From JAWKWH01 sp963669285 (lineage in GTDB: Bacteria; Pseudomonadota; Alphaproteobacteria; Rhizobiales; Rhizobiaceae), in contig CAXXSI010000016.1 of assembly GCA_963669285.2 (NCBI GenBank), forward strand, positions 124,001-188,000: 64,000 bases of DNA, given 5' to 3'. Shown piece by piece: positions 26,758 through 34,820 of the stretch. Below the pieces are notes generated by a model, which saw nothing but the letters and a program-made list of their open reading frames with translations, did no database searches and had not been told where the DNA came from. Every line of letters begins with the position of its first letter. Positions within the stretch are counted from its first letter, which is position 1. The translations under genes and the position numbers were made by a program.

Positions 26758-27807
26758 TCAACGAACTTCGATTGGTAGGTGCACCGAAAACGTACTTCCC
26801 TTTCCCGGGGCGCTTTCGATCTGCAGGCGGCCGCGATGGCGGTTTACAATATGTTTGACGATCGCAAGTCCCAGACCGGTTCCACCCATGTCGCGTGATC
26901 GGCCGGTATCGACCCGGTAAAAACGCTCTGTCAGGCGGGGAATGTGGATGGCCTCGATGCCTTCTCCGTGATCCTTGACCGAAATGGTCAGGGCAGGCCC
27001 TCTAATGTTAGGCACGGATTCCTGCCTGCGAAGGGTAACCACAACCTCCGATCCAGCTGCTCCATATTTTACGGCGTTCTCAATCAGGTTCTGGAACACC
27101 TGGATCAATTGATCGTGGTCACCGGGCAAGGACACCGCGCTTGCGAAACTGTCCAGCTTGACCGATTTGTTTTCCTTGTCGATCTGTACTTGCTGGGTGG
27201 CGATGACGTCCTTGATGATTGCGACGAGGTCGACGGGCTGCGACGGCCGGACGCGTTCGTCTGCCTCGACCTTGGACAATGACAATAGATCACCGATCAG
27301 CCGGTTCATTCGCCAGGCTTCGCTCTCCATTAGCTCCAGAAAGCGAGCGGTCGCGTCATCATCGCCCTTGGCAGGGCCTTTGAGTGTTTCGATGATTCCC
27401 GACAGCGAGGTGAGCGGCGAGCGCAGTTCGTGGCTGACATTGGCGACGAAATCGCTGCGCATCTGCTCGGCATGCTTGATGTGGGTGATGTCACTGAAGC
27501 TGATCGCAAGGCGAGAATTGTCTGCATTTTCCGCGGCGAGCTCGGTCACGCTGATCTCAAACGTGCCCTCCAGCGGGGCTTCCATCGTGACGACACCCTT
27601 GGCTCTTTCGGTGCCACCAAGTACCTTGGTGATCATATCCAGGCATTCGGGATGTCGCACGGCGCGCACGACATCACGGCCGACAAGATCGTCACCGAAC
27701 AGCTTGGAAGCTGCGGGATTAGCCAGAACGATCTTGCGATTACTGTCGAGCAGCAGAACAGCTTCGGCAAGACCGTTCAATATGGCAATCAGTTGATCGT
27801 CGTTCAC
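26758..27807 (-). CDS. phoR: PhoR-like sensor histidine kinase without membrane segments
   Basis: This 349-residue kinase begins directly with a PAS-like domain (LIAILNGLAEAVLLLDSNRK), then a HisKA dimerisation domain with the phosphorylated H126 in VANVSHELRSPLTSL, and a HATPase domain with NLIENAVKYG, KDHGEGI and GGTGLGLAIVKHI. The position next to pstS makes it PhoR. Most PhoR proteins carry one or two N-terminal membrane spans; here none is encoded, and the frame upstream of the GTG reaches a stop within about 55 bases. The GTG at 27807 overlaps the bicupin stop as GTGA, so it is translationally coupled to a seemingly unrelated gene. Confidence 0.9.
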   Translation of the reverse strand: MNDDQLIAILNGLAEAVLLLDSNRKIVLANPAASKLFGDDLVGRDVVRAVRHPECLDMITKVLGGTERAKGVVTMEAPLEGTFEISVTELAAENADNSRLAISFSDITHIKHAEQMRSDFVANVSHELRSPLTSLSGIIETLKGPAKGDDDATARFLELMESEAWRMNRLIGDLLSLSKVEADERVRPSQPVDLVAIIKDVIATQQVQIDKENKSVKLDSFASAVSLPGDHDQLIQVFQNLIENAVKYGAAGSEVVVTLRRQESVPNIRGPALTISVKDHGEGIEAIHIPRLTERFYRVDTGRSRDMGGTGLGLAIVKHIVNRHRGRLQIESAPGKGSTFSVHLPIEVR

Positions 27808-28898
27808 GCGCCTTGACCGTTGTGCAGCGAAGTCCGGAACTCGCCAGGCAGCGACACTTCAAGTAGCTCGAGGTCGGACGAACAATCCGCATATCGTGTT
27901 TTCATACCCGGTGGTATGACGAAAGCGTCACCAGCTTCAAGCGGTGCCCGTGATTGATCTTCGCCATGAAGCGTCATCGTGCCTTCCATGACGAAAGTGA
28001 ACAGGATATCGCAATCATGTTCCGTTTCGGTTGTCTGGCCGCCGTCATAGGTGGCAACCTGCACATTGGCGACGCCTTGGGTGCCGACGCTGATGCCGGT
28101 ATCGCGGTGAATAAAGCCCGGCATGCGCCAAGCTGCCCAGGTCGCCTTGTCCTTCAGATGATGCACGAATTTCTGCCCCTGCCACGTCCGGTTCGGATCG
28201 CCCGTTCCGTTCGGCAGCGCCATCTCATGATCAATCGTCGTAACATGTTCGGCCGGTACGCCAATCTCGATGACTTCGATATCGGGAGAGGCATGGCAGA
28301 CACGGTGGCGGATTTCCGGTGGCTGGATCACGCAATCGCCGGCTGAAAGCCGGATCATGTCGCCCTGATCCTCGTAGAGCACGTCAACCCATCCCTTGTA
28401 GCAAAAGATCAACTGAAATCCGACGGTATGATAATGCACCATGTCGGGCACCGGTCCGCCATCGGGGATGCGGATATGGCTGGCGATGATCGATCCGCCG
28501 AGCCGCGAGGGGACCAGATCGCGATAGTGCATGCCGGCGCGGCCGATTACCCAGGGCGCGTTGTCTTTCAGGCGGCGCACGATGAATGCATGTTCGGTCG
28601 GCGGCATGTCCATCGGCGGATTGAGTCGGTCGATTTCGATGCGCATTCCGTTTGGAGCGGTTAAACTGGTTTCGCCGTCTGCGAATTTCGATGGATCGTC
28701 GCACAGAATTCGCAGCGTACCGGGAATCTCGGTTGCATGGCTATCCAGTCTTAATCTGACACCGTAGCCGGACAGCACGACAACGCTCGGATTATCCGCG
28801 GGAAAAATCTTGTCCACCCGAAATCCGAGCTTTTTCGTGAAAAATGGGAGATCATCGCGGACGTCGCGGGTTCCGATACGGATTTCGGCTTCTGCCAT
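27804..28898 (-). CDS. VOC (glyoxalase-like) plus bicupin fusion protein
   Basis: This 364-residue cytoplasmic protein has a short N-terminal vicinal-oxygen-chelate-like half domain (IRIGTRDVRDDLPFFTKKLGF, conserved only in part; residues about 5-95), followed by two cupin barrels: one around HYHTVGFQLIFCYKG with AGDCVIQPPEIRH, and one around EHDCDILFTFVMEGTM with AGDAFVIPPGMKTRY. Metal-dependent isomerase or dioxygenase activity is possible, but no substrate can be assigned. ATG 28898 is chosen; a TTG at 28910 overlapping the upstream stop is an alternative. It sits between a cupin-type regulator and phoR with overlapping ends. Confidence 0.75.
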   Translation of the reverse strand: MAEAEIRIGTRDVRDDLPFFTKKLGFRVDKIFPADNPSVVVLSGYGVRLRLDSHATEIPGTLRILCDDPSKFADGETSLTAPNGMRIEIDRLNPPMDMPPTEHAFIVRRLKDNAPWVIGRAGMHYRDLVPSRLGGSIIASHIRIPDGGPVPDMVHYHTVGFQLIFCYKGWVDVLYEDQGDMIRLSAGDCVIQPPEIRHRVCHASPDIEVIEIGVPAEHVTTIDHEMALPNGTGDPNRTWQGQKFVHHLKDKATWAAWRMPGFIHRDTGISVGTQGVANVQVATYDGGQTTETEHDCDILFTFVMEGTMTLHGEDQSRAPLEAGDAFVIPPGMKTRYADCSSDLELLEVSLPGEFRTSLHNGQGA

Positions 28899-28906
28899 CT
28901 GGTTAC

Positions 28907-29515
28907 TCAAGGCTTGTCTTCCTTTCTTATTGCTGGTTCCGAAGTCACGACCAGAAAGCGCACCGGGTCGGCGCTACTGCTGAGATAGGCGTGGGGCGTC
29001 GTCGCATCGAAATAGATGCTGTCGCCGGGACCAAGATCCAGCGGTTCGTAGAATTCCGTATTGAGTTGGAGGTGGCCATCGATGACCAACAAGAATTCTT
29101 CGCCTGGATGCGCGTTGAGACCACCGGCGTCGGCGATCGTCTGTGCTGAGGTCATATTGAGAAACGGGTTCATTTTCTTTGACGACAGATCCGGCGATAA
29201 AAGCTCCGATTCAAACGCACCGGACCGAAAGGGAATGCCTTTGCCTGCCCGGGTGATGGAACGCAGACCGGCTGGCCGTGAGCTGTTCTGATAGACAAAG
29301 AAATCCTCAATGCGCGCGTTCAATGCGGCGGCAAGCGCATAGAGATTTCTTGCAGTGATATCGCTGAGACCGTTTTCGATCCGTGACAGCGTCGCTTCGG
29401 ACATCGGAATTGATGCTGCCAGGCGTGCCAGCGATAAACCGTGTGCCTGGCGCATTGCCTTGATCCGCGATCCGAGGTCGGGATGGCTTGTGTTCATCTG
29501 CTCGTCCATGGGCAT
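28907..29515 (-). CDS. XRE-family transcriptional regulator with C-terminal cupin domain
   Basis: This regulator of about 202 residues has an N-terminal XRE helix-turn-helix (LGSRIKAMRQAHGLSLARLA, then MSEATLSRIENG) and a small C-terminal cupin (HPGEEFLLVIDGHLQL, LGPGDSIYFDATTPHAYLS) that probably senses a ligand. Starts at 29515, 29509 and 29497 are all possible; the last has a GGACGAG ahead of it. It probably controls the downstream bicupin gene and itself through the palindrome at 29527-29548. The ligand is unknown. Confidence 0.88.
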   Translation of the reverse strand: MPMDEQMNTSHPDLGSRIKAMRQAHGLSLARLAASIPMSEATLSRIENGLSDITARNLYALAAALNARIEDFFVYQNSSRPAGLRSITRAGKGIPFRSGAFESELLSPDLSSKKMNPFLNMTSAQTIADAGGLNAHPGEEFLLVIDGHLQLNTEFYEPLDLGPGDSIYFDATTPHAYLSSSADPVRFLVVTSEPAIRKEDKP

Positions 29516-29526
29516 GACATGCCAAG

Positions 29527-29548
29527 TTTCTTGCAGAATTGCAAGAAA
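29527..29548. promoter_or_regulatory. Palindromic operator candidate upstream of the XRE-cupin gene
   Basis: TTTCTTGCA-GAAT-TGCAAGAAA has perfect 9-base arms around a 4-base centre, 11 bases before the earliest start of the XRE-cupin gene. The TTTCTTGCAA-type half-site is typical in style of operators bound by XRE-cupin regulators, so autoregulation is likely. Confidence 0.7.
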
Positions 29549-29611
29549 GTTTCATTTTGGTAATATCAACTGCGGTGGCCGCTTGGATCGGCCGCTCTCC
29601 GGCCCGACGAT

Positions 29612-31978
29612 CTATGGTCCGTCGTCGATTTGATCCGGCACCATTTCGTCGGCGTCGACCGATGCGCGAGCGGCAGCGGCGACTGCCTTTTCCTCTTTCG
29701 GGGTAAGCGGGCGCTGAGGTTCGTCTGCCAAGCGGACAGTGACCTCCTTGTGGGCAAATTTGATACCCTCTTGTTCAAACAGTTCGCGGATTTGCGCATA
29801 GACCACTTTTCTGGTCACAAACTGATCGCCCGGTTTGGTCATGAATTTGATCCGCACAATCATGGCCGAATCTTCCATCTTGTAGACGCCTTGGGATTTT
29901 AGCGGCTGGAGAAAGAGATGTCCGACATCGGGGTGTTCCAACAGCCTCTGTCCAAGCTTTTTGACCAGCTTGCGCACGCGCTCCACATCTGTGTCATAAG
30001 TCAGTCGTAGCGGCAGTTTCATCATCACCCAGTCACGGGAAAAATTGGTAAGCCGCTTGATCTCTCCGAATGGAATCGTGTGGAGCGGACCATTATGGTG
30101 GCGTAGCTGGAACGATCTCAGCGATATTTTCTCCACCGTTCCCTGTATACCTTCCATCTCAATGTATTCGCCGCGGCGGAAAGCATCATCGAACAGAAAG
30201 AACCCGCCGGAGAAGATATCGCGGATCAGCGTCTGTGCGCCAAAACCGACCGCAAGGCCGATCACGCCGGCGCCAGCGAACAACGGCGCGATGTCCACCC
30301 CCATGTTTGACAGGATGACCATGAAGGTCAGCACGACGATGCCAGCGATCGTAACATTGCGGATAAGTGGGAGAAGGGTGGTCAGCCGGCTTGCGCCCTG
30401 ACCGCCCATTTCCTCTCCTGGTTCGCCCGGTTCGCCATCATCACCTTCCTCGGCGATCTGAGCATCGATGTAAATCGCTACACCGCGGAATAGAAACCAG
30501 CCGACAAATCCGATCATCAACGTATCGATGAAAGCGGTTATGGGATTGCCGCGCTGGCCGATATTGACGTCCCAGGTCGCCAGCACAAAGCCAACGGCAA
30601 CGATCGTGATCAGAATACCGGATGCTTGCTCCAACAGAGGCTTGAACACAGGTTTAAACGCCGGCATCTCCTCCATGTGCTTTTCCGCCATCACTTTGTT
30701 GATGATCAGTTCCTCGTCATCCTCCGGAGCATCGCGAAGCGCGGCATCAATGGCGACCTGTTCAAGCTCGCGACGTATTTTTTCTTTCTCATGGGCAAGC
30801 GCCACCTTGATTTCAAAGCGACGCTGGCGCGCCAGATATGCCCTGTCGATGATCAGCAGAACGATCCCGTATGCGCCGACACCGCCAAGGAAGGCGATGA
30901 TCGGTGCGGCCACGAGAATGGTGGCGCTTGGTAGGTCGAGCACAGTCCGGTAGACGCTGATCACACCGGCAACAGCAAGGTAGGCAAGCGAGATGTAGTG
31001 CCAGTTATTTGCGAACAAACGGCGCCATGCCGGCTTGGCTGCCGGTTCTCCTGCACCCAGAAGCACGCCCGCGAAAGGCTTGCGATGACGCCATGTCAGA
31101 TAGCTGAATGTCAGCACGGCCAGCGTCATCGAAACCAACAGCAACAACTTGTATGTTTCCCGATCGATATTAAGCGCATCAAACCACGCGGTTATCGAAA
31201 AGAATATGATGACCGCGACCATTGAATTGCGCCAGCTGTACTGGATCATCTTCGCATTGTCGTCGTCCAGATTGATCATGCGGTGCTTGGGAAGATCATG
31301 GGCGATGATGTTCCACAGGATTACGGCGCGGAAAATCCAGTAGAAAGAGTAGGCGACGATAATGATGAATATGGTGGAACGACTGGGCTCATGGCCGTAG
31401 TCAAGGATGATCGCCACGACCATTGCAATAGCGAAATTGACGATGATGTTTCCGAAAACCAATCCGGCACGAAACAGCAGGAAACCGATCTTCTCTGCCC
31501 TGTTCTGCGGATCATCGGTCAGCATGGTTTGAAGGAAATGCCGGTTGATGCGGGTGACGAGAAACTGGCTCAGATTCATGACCCCGATACACAGCACCAC
31601 AATGCCCAGCGCCCAGGCTAACCACCAATTGGTACCGTCAGGACTGGCGTTGCGAATTGCGGTCATGATCGCCTGAGGTGCCAAAGGAGCATGCGTCAGT
31701 ATGCGCCTGATCTCCTGGCGCAACTTCAATCCGTCCTCCTGCCAACTGGTTGCCGGCTGATCGGCGCCTTCGTCGGTTTCAAGCGGTGTGACGATGATGA
31801 CGCCGAGGCCCTGTTCCTTCGCCTTTTCGAGGAAAGGCTCCATTTCCGCGCCCAGGTCGAACCCGGCAAGCGGCGAAGCGGCCGGTGCGGGCGCCGAGAT
31901 AAACAACAAGGCCATTGCCGCCGCGAAAGCGGTGAGAATTGTGCGCAGGAGGTTTGGCTGAATGGCGGCGCGGTCCAT
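29612..31978 (-). CDS. Large MscS-family mechanosensitive ion channel
   Basis: This 788-residue protein begins with a signal peptide (cleavage near PAPAA, residue 33), has a periplasmic segment and about ten membrane spans, and a C-terminal MscS pore module. The pore-lining helix is PLFAGAGVIGLAVGFGAQTL, followed by the beta domain (RRGEYIEMEGIQGTVEKISL, PFGEIKRLTNFSRDW) and a cytoplasmic tail. A charged cytoplasmic insert (about residues 400-450) separates the membrane bundles. Large MscS homologues act as osmotic release valves or regulated channels. It is a single-gene unit. Confidence 0.9.
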   Translation of the reverse strand: MDRAAIQPNLLRTILTAFAAAMALLFISAPAPAASPLAGFDLGAEMEPFLEKAKEQGLGVIIVTPLETDEGADQPATSWQEDGLKLRQEIRRILTHAPLAPQAIMTAIRNASPDGTNWWLAWALGIVVLCIGVMNLSQFLVTRINRHFLQTMLTDDPQNRAEKIGFLLFRAGLVFGNIIVNFAIAMVVAIILDYGHEPSRSTIFIIIVAYSFYWIFRAVILWNIIAHDLPKHRMINLDDDNAKMIQYSWRNSMVAVIIFFSITAWFDALNIDRETYKLLLLVSMTLAVLTFSYLTWRHRKPFAGVLLGAGEPAAKPAWRRLFANNWHYISLAYLAVAGVISVYRTVLDLPSATILVAAPIIAFLGGVGAYGIVLLIIDRAYLARQRRFEIKVALAHEKEKIRRELEQVAIDAALRDAPEDDEELIINKVMAEKHMEEMPAFKPVFKPLLEQASGILITIVAVGFVLATWDVNIGQRGNPITAFIDTLMIGFVGWFLFRGVAIYIDAQIAEEGDDGEPGEPGEEMGGQGASRLTTLLPLIRNVTIAGIVVLTFMVILSNMGVDIAPLFAGAGVIGLAVGFGAQTLIRDIFSGGFFLFDDAFRRGEYIEMEGIQGTVEKISLRSFQLRHHNGPLHTIPFGEIKRLTNFSRDWVMMKLPLRLTYDTDVERVRKLVKKLGQRLLEHPDVGHLFLQPLKSQGVYKMEDSAMIVRIKFMTKPGDQFVTRKVVYAQIRELFEQEGIKFAHKEVTVRLADEPQRPLTPKEEKAVAAAARASVDADEMVPDQIDDGP

Positions 31979-32083
31979 GAATGTCTCCGGTCAATTACCG
32001 CCTGCATATTAGCGGCGGCTTGAATTCAGTTGTTCGCCACGTTAACAGAATCGTACGCCGACTGGTACAGTGCGATTGTGGAA

Positions 32084-32099
32084 CGGAACAGTTGTTCCG
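32084..32099. promoter_or_regulatory. 16-bp palindrome CGGAACA-GT-TGTTCCG
   Basis: Perfect 7-base arms lie around a 2-base centre, 106 bases upstream of the mscS-type gene and 168 bases before the secE -35 box. It matches no regulator consensus expected in alphaproteobacteria. It may control the channel gene. Confidence 0.4.
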
Positions 32100-32266
32100 G
32101 AATTGACGGGAACGCATCATAAACCGGGTTTGCGGCCGTCTCGATGATCAGCCGATCGGGTGTTGCAAGCGACGCCGAAACCGTCTATTGGGCAGATGAA
32201 CATAGCCGGGCCGGAACGGTGGAATTGTTTCGGGTTGGCGTTTGGTCATGAAACGGAAACAAACCC

Positions 32267-32295
32267 TTGCACAGAGGCGTTTTCGGTTTTATGTA
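32267..32295 (+). promoter_or_regulatory. Predicted sigma70-type promoter of secE-nusG
   Basis: TTGCAC at 32267-32272 and TATGTA at 32290-32295 are separated by 17 bases. This places a transcription start near 32302 and a leader of about 125 bases ahead of secE. Confidence 0.65.
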
Positions 32296-32426
32296 GCACT
32301 AACGGGTCACGCGGTGCGTGGAGCTGATAAGGCTTTGCGCACCGAAAATGCGTGGAATACGCTGAAATAATTGGTTGATTCGCTGCGGAGCTTCCCGCGT
32401 TTGCGAAGAAACATGACAGGCTGGCA

Positions 32427-32630
32427 ATGGCGTCGAAAAGCACCAATCCTTTCACTTTCTTGCAACAGGTCAGAGCCGAAACGGCGAAGGTGACCTGGCC
32501 GACAAGGAGAGAAACGCTGATTTCAACCGTTATGGTGATCGCAATGGCGTTTCTTGCGGCGATATTTTTCTTCGCCGCCGATCAGGTCATCGCGTTCTGC
32601 GTTGGCCTTATTCTCGATCTGGGTGTCTGA
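32427..32630 (+). CDS. secE: Preprotein translocase subunit SecE
   Basis: This 67-residue single-span inner-membrane protein of the SecYEG translocon is the short form. It has an amphipathic cytoplasmic start with FLQQVRAETAKVTWPTRRET, the conserved SecE pattern, then one hydrophobic span. It is the first gene of the secE-nusG unit; nusG follows after 50 bases. Confidence 0.96.
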   Translation: MASKSTNPFTFLQQVRAETAKVTWPTRRETLISTVMVIAMAFLAAIFFFAADQVIAFCVGLILDLGV

Positions 32631-32680
32631 TCCAAGCAGCCCGGTGACAACAAAGCGGCGTTTACGGAGATTGTTTTGAA

Positions 32681-33208
32681 ATGACTGCGCGGTGGTACAT
32701 TGTCCACGCCTATTCGAACTTCGAGAAGAAGGTCGCTGATTCCATCGAGGAGCAGGCCAAGCTGAAAGGCCTGTGGGAACAGTTCGAAAAGATACTGGTG
32801 CCGACGGAAAAGGTTGTCGAGGTCCGTCGCGGTCGCAAGGTCGACGCCGAGCGAAAGTTTTTTCCGGGCTATGTGCTGGTCAAGGCCAACCTGACCGACG
32901 CGGTTTTCAGTCTGATCAAGAACACACCGAAAGTAACGGGATTTCTTGGCGATTCGAAACCGGTGCCGATTACCGAGGCGGAGGCCGAGCGCATTCTGAC
33001 CCAGGTACAGGAGGGCGTGGAGCGTCCAAAACCGTCGGTGACTTTCGAGGTTGGCGAAGCGGTCCGGGTTTCGGATGGTCCGTTCGCGTCGTTCAACGGT
33101 ACAGTCCAAGAAGTCGACGAGGAGCGTTCGCGCCTCAAAGTGGAAGTTTCGATCTTCGGGCGTGCAACACCGGTCGATCTGGAATTCGGTCAGGTCGAAA
33201 AGGGCTGA
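32681..33208 (+). CDS. nusG: Transcription termination/antitermination factor NusG
   Basis: This 175-residue protein has an NGN domain (WYIVHAYSNFEKKV, FFPGYVLVKANL) that binds RNA polymerase and a C-terminal KOW domain (GEAVRVSDGPFASFNGTVQE) that contacts Rho or S10. It links RNA polymerase processivity to translation. It has normal length and the usual position between secE and rplK. Confidence 0.97.
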   Translation: MTARWYIVHAYSNFEKKVADSIEEQAKLKGLWEQFEKILVPTEKVVEVRRGRKVDAERKFFPGYVLVKANLTDAVFSLIKNTPKVTGFLGDSKPVPITEAEAERILTQVQEGVERPKPSVTFEVGEAVRVSDGPFASFNGTVQEVDEERSRLKVEVSIFGRATPVDLEFGQVEKG

Positions 33209-33307
33209 TCGTCGCGTTTCTCCGCCGTGGCTGGGAGACAAAACAGGTGGGAGGGTGAATGGTCTAGCCGACCGTTCGTGAAAAGCCCGGACCACCAAAC
33301 TGCAACT

Positions 33308-33321
33308 GCCGGTTCGCCGGC
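33308..33321 (+). promoter_or_regulatory. UUCG-capped hairpin in the nusG-rplK gap
   Basis: GCCGG-TTCG-CCGGC forms a 5-base-pair stem with a UUCG tetraloop, about 10 bases ahead of the rplK ribosome-binding region. It has no U-tract, so an RNA stability or translation element is likelier than a terminator. Confidence 0.4.
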
Positions 33322-33345
33322 GACAACAAGGTAAGAGAAGCAGTC

Positions 33346-33774
33346 ATGGCTAAAAAGGTAGCAGGCCAACTGAAGCTCCAGGTCCCGGCCGGAGCGGCCA
33401 CGCCGTCTCCGCCTATCGGACCGGCGCTGGGTCAGCGCGGCATTAATATCATGGAGTTCTGCAAGGCGTTCAACGCCGCAAGTCAGGAGATGGAGAAGGG
33501 ATCGCCGATTCCGTGCACCATTGTCTATTATCAGGACAAGTCTTTTTCGTTCACGATGAAAACACCGCCGGCGTCTTACTTCATCAAAAAGGCGACCAAG
33601 CTGAAATCCGGTTCCAGTGAGCCCGGCAAAGAGAAAGCCGGTGAAATTTCGCGCGCGGAAGTCTTGAAGATCGCCGAGGCGAAAATGAAAGACCTGAACG
33701 CCAACGACGTTGAGGCTGCGGCTAAGATGATCGAGGGCTCGGCCCGCTCGATGGGCATAGAAGTGGTGGGCTGA
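33346..33774 (+). CDS. rplK: 50S ribosomal protein L11
   Basis: This 142-residue L11 binds the GTPase centre of 23S rRNA. Characteristic stretches are KLQVPAGAATPSPPIGPALGQRGINIMEF and the C-terminal RNA-binding part ending GSARSMGIEVVG. It lies 4 bases before rplA. Confidence 0.97.
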   Translation: MAKKVAGQLKLQVPAGAATPSPPIGPALGQRGINIMEFCKAFNAASQEMEKGSPIPCTIVYYQDKSFSFTMKTPPASYFIKKATKLKSGSSEPGKEKAGEISRAEVLKIAEAKMKDLNANDVEAAAKMIEGSARSMGIEVVG

Positions 33775-33778
33775 CGAC

Positions 33779-34468
33779 ATGGGTAAGAGATTTAATGCGG
33801 CCCGCGAGGGCATCGACCGCAACAAGTTTTACGATCTGCCTGAGGCTGTTGCCCTGTTGAAAGATCGCGCAACCGCCAAATTCGACGAGACCGTTGAGCT
33901 GGCGATGAATTTGGGCGTAGATCCGCGTCACGCCGACCAGATGGTGCGTGGTGTCGTCAACCTGCCGAACGGAACCGGCCGGAGCGTTCGCGTCGCCGTT
34001 TTTGCCAAGGATGCCAAGGCGGATGAGGCACGTGAAGCAGGCGCCGACATCGTTGGCGCCGAAGATCTGGTCGAGCAGGTGCAAAAGGGCGACATTGATT
34101 TCGACCGTTGCATTGCCACACCGGACATGATGCCGCTCGTCGGACGGTTGGGTAAGGTGCTTGGCCCGCGCGGCATGATGCCGAATCCGAAGGTGGGTAC
34201 GGTAACGCCGGACATCACGGCTGCAGTCAAGGCCTCGAAGGGTGGTGCGGTGGAATTTCGTGTCGAAAAAGCCGGCATCGTTCATGCCGGCGTGGGCAAG
34301 GCCTCGTTCGACGCCAAATCGATTGAGGAAAATGTTCGTGCCTTCACCGATGCGGTGATGAAGGCAAAACCATCGGGTGCCAAGGGCAACTATTTGAAGA
34401 AGGTTGCCATCAGCACGACAATGGGACCCGGTTTCAAGCTTGAACTATCAAGCTTGACCGCGTCGTAA
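33779..34468 (+). CDS. rplA: 50S ribosomal protein L1
   Basis: This 229-residue L1 forms the ribosomal L1 stalk and in other bacteria represses its own operon mRNA. Visible motifs are RGVVNLPNGTG, the mid-domain LGKVLGPRGMMPNPKVGTVT and KGNYLKKVAISTTMGPG. Only 4 bases separate it from rplK. A hairpin begins 9 bases after the stop. Confidence 0.97.
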   Translation: MGKRFNAAREGIDRNKFYDLPEAVALLKDRATAKFDETVELAMNLGVDPRHADQMVRGVVNLPNGTGRSVRVAVFAKDAKADEAREAGADIVGAEDLVEQVQKGDIDFDRCIATPDMMPLVGRLGKVLGPRGMMPNPKVGTVTPDITAAVKASKGGAVEFRVEKAGIVHAGVGKASFDAKSIEENVRAFTDAVMKAKPSGAKGNYLKKVAISTTMGPGFKLELSSLTAS

Positions 34469-34820
34469 GAGATTTCGCCGGTTGGTTTGTCAACCGGCTT
34501 GAACCAAGAATTCCGGACCTTACGGGGCCCGGAATCCGGAAGGAAACTTTCGGAAATCCTGTCCGAGATTGTGGGTGGCTCGCCTTAATTCAAATGAGCC
34601 TGCATGAGACGGGTGAGACCGAAATTTGAAGGGCATCCGCCCGGATTATTGAGGTTCGAACCGTGTTGGCCTTTTGTCAGCCGCTTTGGAAGCGGATCTG
34701 CAGAAAGGGGACAGGATCCTCGCAGTCGTTCGGGAGATCCTCATTTTGGATGCCCCGCGCGGCAAAAGGCAACCGGCAGGTTTGTGGAAATTCCATCGCC
34801 TGCCAACTGGAGAGAGGCAA
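34469..34820 (+). promoter_or_regulatory. rplJ-rplL leader with multiple hairpins (L10-leader-type)
   Basis: This 352-base gap holds GCCGGTTG-GTTTGT-CAACCGGC (34477-34498), ATTCCGG...CCGGAAT (34510-34535), CCGCTT-TGG-AAGCGG (34681-34695) and a long stem whose base is GGCAGG (34775-34780) with CCTGCC (34799-34804), just before the rplJ ribosome-binding site. Bacteria commonly regulate rplJL by binding of the L10-L12 complex to such a leader. A promoter is expected here too, but no clear boxes were seen. Confidence 0.6.

Larger units (their letters stand above)
31979..32426. other. 448-base gene-free region between mscS-type gene and secE
   Basis: No convincing coding region or tRNA is visible. 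It holds a 16-base palindrome at 32084-32099 and a sigma70-type promoter at 32267-32295, followed by a leader of about 120-130 bases. A tRNA-Trp gene, common before secE in related genomes, is absent. Confidence 0.6.

Noticed and set aside
32084..32099. Palindrome resembling a Gram-positive LexA box (GAAC-N4-GTTC).
   Set aside because: Alphaproteobacterial LexA uses GTTC-N7-GTTC, and no SOS gene is adjacent.
32246..32455. A 69-codon minus-strand frame before secE.
   Set aside because: It overlaps the secE promoter and start and has no recognisable pattern.
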